The notes under the pieces were generated by a model. It worked only from the letters and a program-made list of their open reading frames with translations, was not told the DNA's origin and made no database searches. Shown piece after piece: positions 63,021 to 64,000 of a stretch of 64,000 nt of DNA; the stretch's first letter is position 1, and each line of letters begins with the position of its first letter. The translations under genes were made by a program, and so were the position numbers. The stretch is from Rhodobacterales bacterium. Lineage in GTDB: Bacteria; Pseudomonadota; Alphaproteobacteria; Rhizobiales; Stappiaceae. The stretch lies in NCBI GenBank assembly GCA_008107755.1, contig VIRH01000137.1, positions 248,001 to 312,000 on the forward strand, read 5' to 3'.

Positions 63021-64000
63021 CTACATGAAGTCGCGCGCAATGCGCTTTTCGAACGACTTCGTGAAAATTTCCCGGTCGCCCTCGAATGCCGTCACGCTGG
63101 CAGAGATGATCCAGTCGGTCTTCGTGCAGCGCATCGCAGTCGTGGTTGTCGTCATGACAGACCAGCCGTCACGCTCGATCCGGATTTTCCAGTCGATATC
63201 CCCCTTCATCGACAGCGGATCATTCGGGTCGATCGACCAGTCCTCGTTGCGGATTTCCTGGGTACGCAGACCGTTTTCCGGATGCACTTCCAGTCCGGTG
63301 TCCTCGTAGATGCGGTAGTGGGTCAGTCCGGTGACCAGATCCCTTGCGACCGATCGCCGGGTTTGCGCTGGCAGCCGCATTTCGTAGGTCGGCAACGGAT
63401 CCGGATTCTCCGGCTCGGCGACGACGATACGCTCGTGCTCGCCGAGAAGCGGCAGGCAAAGGTGGATGCTGGCCGTATCGATCGTCAGTCCGGGCGCCTC
63501 GGGCGATGGCAGGATGATCGGCCAGTAGCTTGTCGAGAGGGCGAGCTTGATGCGGTGACCGGGCGCGAAACGGTAGCCCATGGCATCAAGCTGCATGGTG
63601 ATGCGGGTCTTGCGGCCATGTTCCATGGCTTCGGGTTCGGCATTGCCGTTGCGATGAGCAAGGTTGAGAACGCCGTAGCAGACGCGGGTCTCGGTTCCGT
63701 CGGGATGGACATCGATGATGCGGACGGCAAGATTTTCAAAGTCGGCCTCACAGGCAACATTGACCGAAAATTCGGGGGCGCCGAGATAGACAGCCTCGTC
63801 GGTGAGCGGCGCGGTTGCAAACATGAGCGATCCGCCATCGTCGGGACGCTGGTCTCCGGCCATCTCCGCATCCGGCTTCAGGGTAAACCACTCGCCGCCG
63901 GTAATCCCGGTATCAAGCGGCGAACGCAGATAGACATCGCCGACACCTGCGCCGTTACCTGTCGCATCGAGCGTCCCGTCGGCAGCAACGGTCAGCGTCT
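63021..64000 (-). CDS. CocE/NonD-type hydrolase, C-terminal part (5' end outside window)
   Basis: The frame is open to the window edge, so only the last ~326 residues are present. They contain the jelly-roll C-terminal domain of the X-Pro dipeptidyl-peptidase/CocE group: VYLRSPLDT, LTDEAVYLGAPEFSVNVACEADFENLAVRIIDVHPDGT, RITMQLDAMGYRFAPGHRIKLALSTSYWP. The alpha/beta-hydrolase catalytic part lies upstream of the window. The family hydrolyses acyl, peptide or ester bonds; substrate is unknown. An internal ATG at 63863 is not the start. Confidence 0.88.
   Translation of the reverse strand, partial: TLTVAADGTLDATGNGAGVGDVYLRSPLDTGITGGEWFTLKPDAEMAGDQRPDDGGSLMFATAPLTDEAVYLGAPEFSVNVACEADFENLAVRIIDVHPDGTETRVCYGVLNLAHRNGNAEPEAMEHGRKTRITMQLDAMGYRFAPGHRIKLALSTSYWPIILPSPEAPGLTIDTASIHLCLPLLGEHERIVVAEPENPDPLPTYEMRLPAQTRRSVARDLVTGLTHYRIYEDTGLEVHPENGLRTQEIRNEDWSIDPNDPLSMKGDIDWKIRIERDGWSVMTTTTTAMRCTKTDWIISASVTAFEGDREIFTKSFEKRIARDFM

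Overview
The window reads as a high-GC alphaproteobacterial chromosome segment. It has alphaproteobacterial marker sets (imuA-imuB-dnaE2 mutasome, DUF1150 next to an Hsp20 gene, an ectoine/hydroxyectoine catabolic cluster with a MocR regulator) and the dispersed palindromic repeats typical of that class. A marine Stappiaceae/Rhodobacterales-like or rhizobial-type organism is likely, but this is inference from gene content. No rRNA, tRNA, CRISPR array, integrase or insertion sequence was found.

1-22 kb, import and catabolism. A 5'-truncated MocR regulator (EnuR-like) is followed by eutB, eutC, eutD/doeA and eutE/doeB, which convert hydroxyectoine and ectoine to diaminobutyrate. Then come a flavodoxin-fold oxidoreductase interrupted by an in-frame amber codon, a divergent LysR gene, an M20 amidohydrolase, and two complete peptide/opine-type ABC importers. 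Each importer contains a subunit fusion: permease-ATPase in the first, ATPase-ATPase in the second. A GntR/FCD regulator lies between them.

22-40 kb, mixed housekeeping and small genes. This holds a 40-residue membrane protein gene, ada, panC-panB, a CaiB/BaiF CoA-transferase overlapping a TPP-dependent enzyme, a secreted esterase, a potassium-channel-like protein with a zinc ribbon, an SDR, a yeeE-DUF302 pair followed by a 24-codon peptide gene with a perfect Shine-Dalgarno and two terminators, a TTC38-type TPR protein, an OpgC-type acyltransferase, hsp20-DUF1150 behind a sigma-32-like promoter, a LysR gene, yjbR and an MFS transporter.

40-64 kb, defence, repair and repeats. A three-gene Zorya type II anti-phage system (zorA-zorB-zorE, AT-richer than its surroundings) sits next to an AlkC-like DNA glycosylase gene and an approximately 193-bp tandem repeat array. 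Next are a ugpBAEC glycerol-3-phosphate importer and the SOS mutasome imuA-imuB-dnaE2, split by about 770 bp of palindromic repeats. Then comes a 1733-codon single gene combining an N-terminal nucleoside-phosphorylase-like domain, a STAND P-loop NTPase and a long helical-repeat region. It has the architecture of a bacterial NLR-like immune protein with a putative nucleotide-cleaving effector and is the most interesting object here. The window ends in the C-terminal part of a CocE/NonD-type hydrolase.
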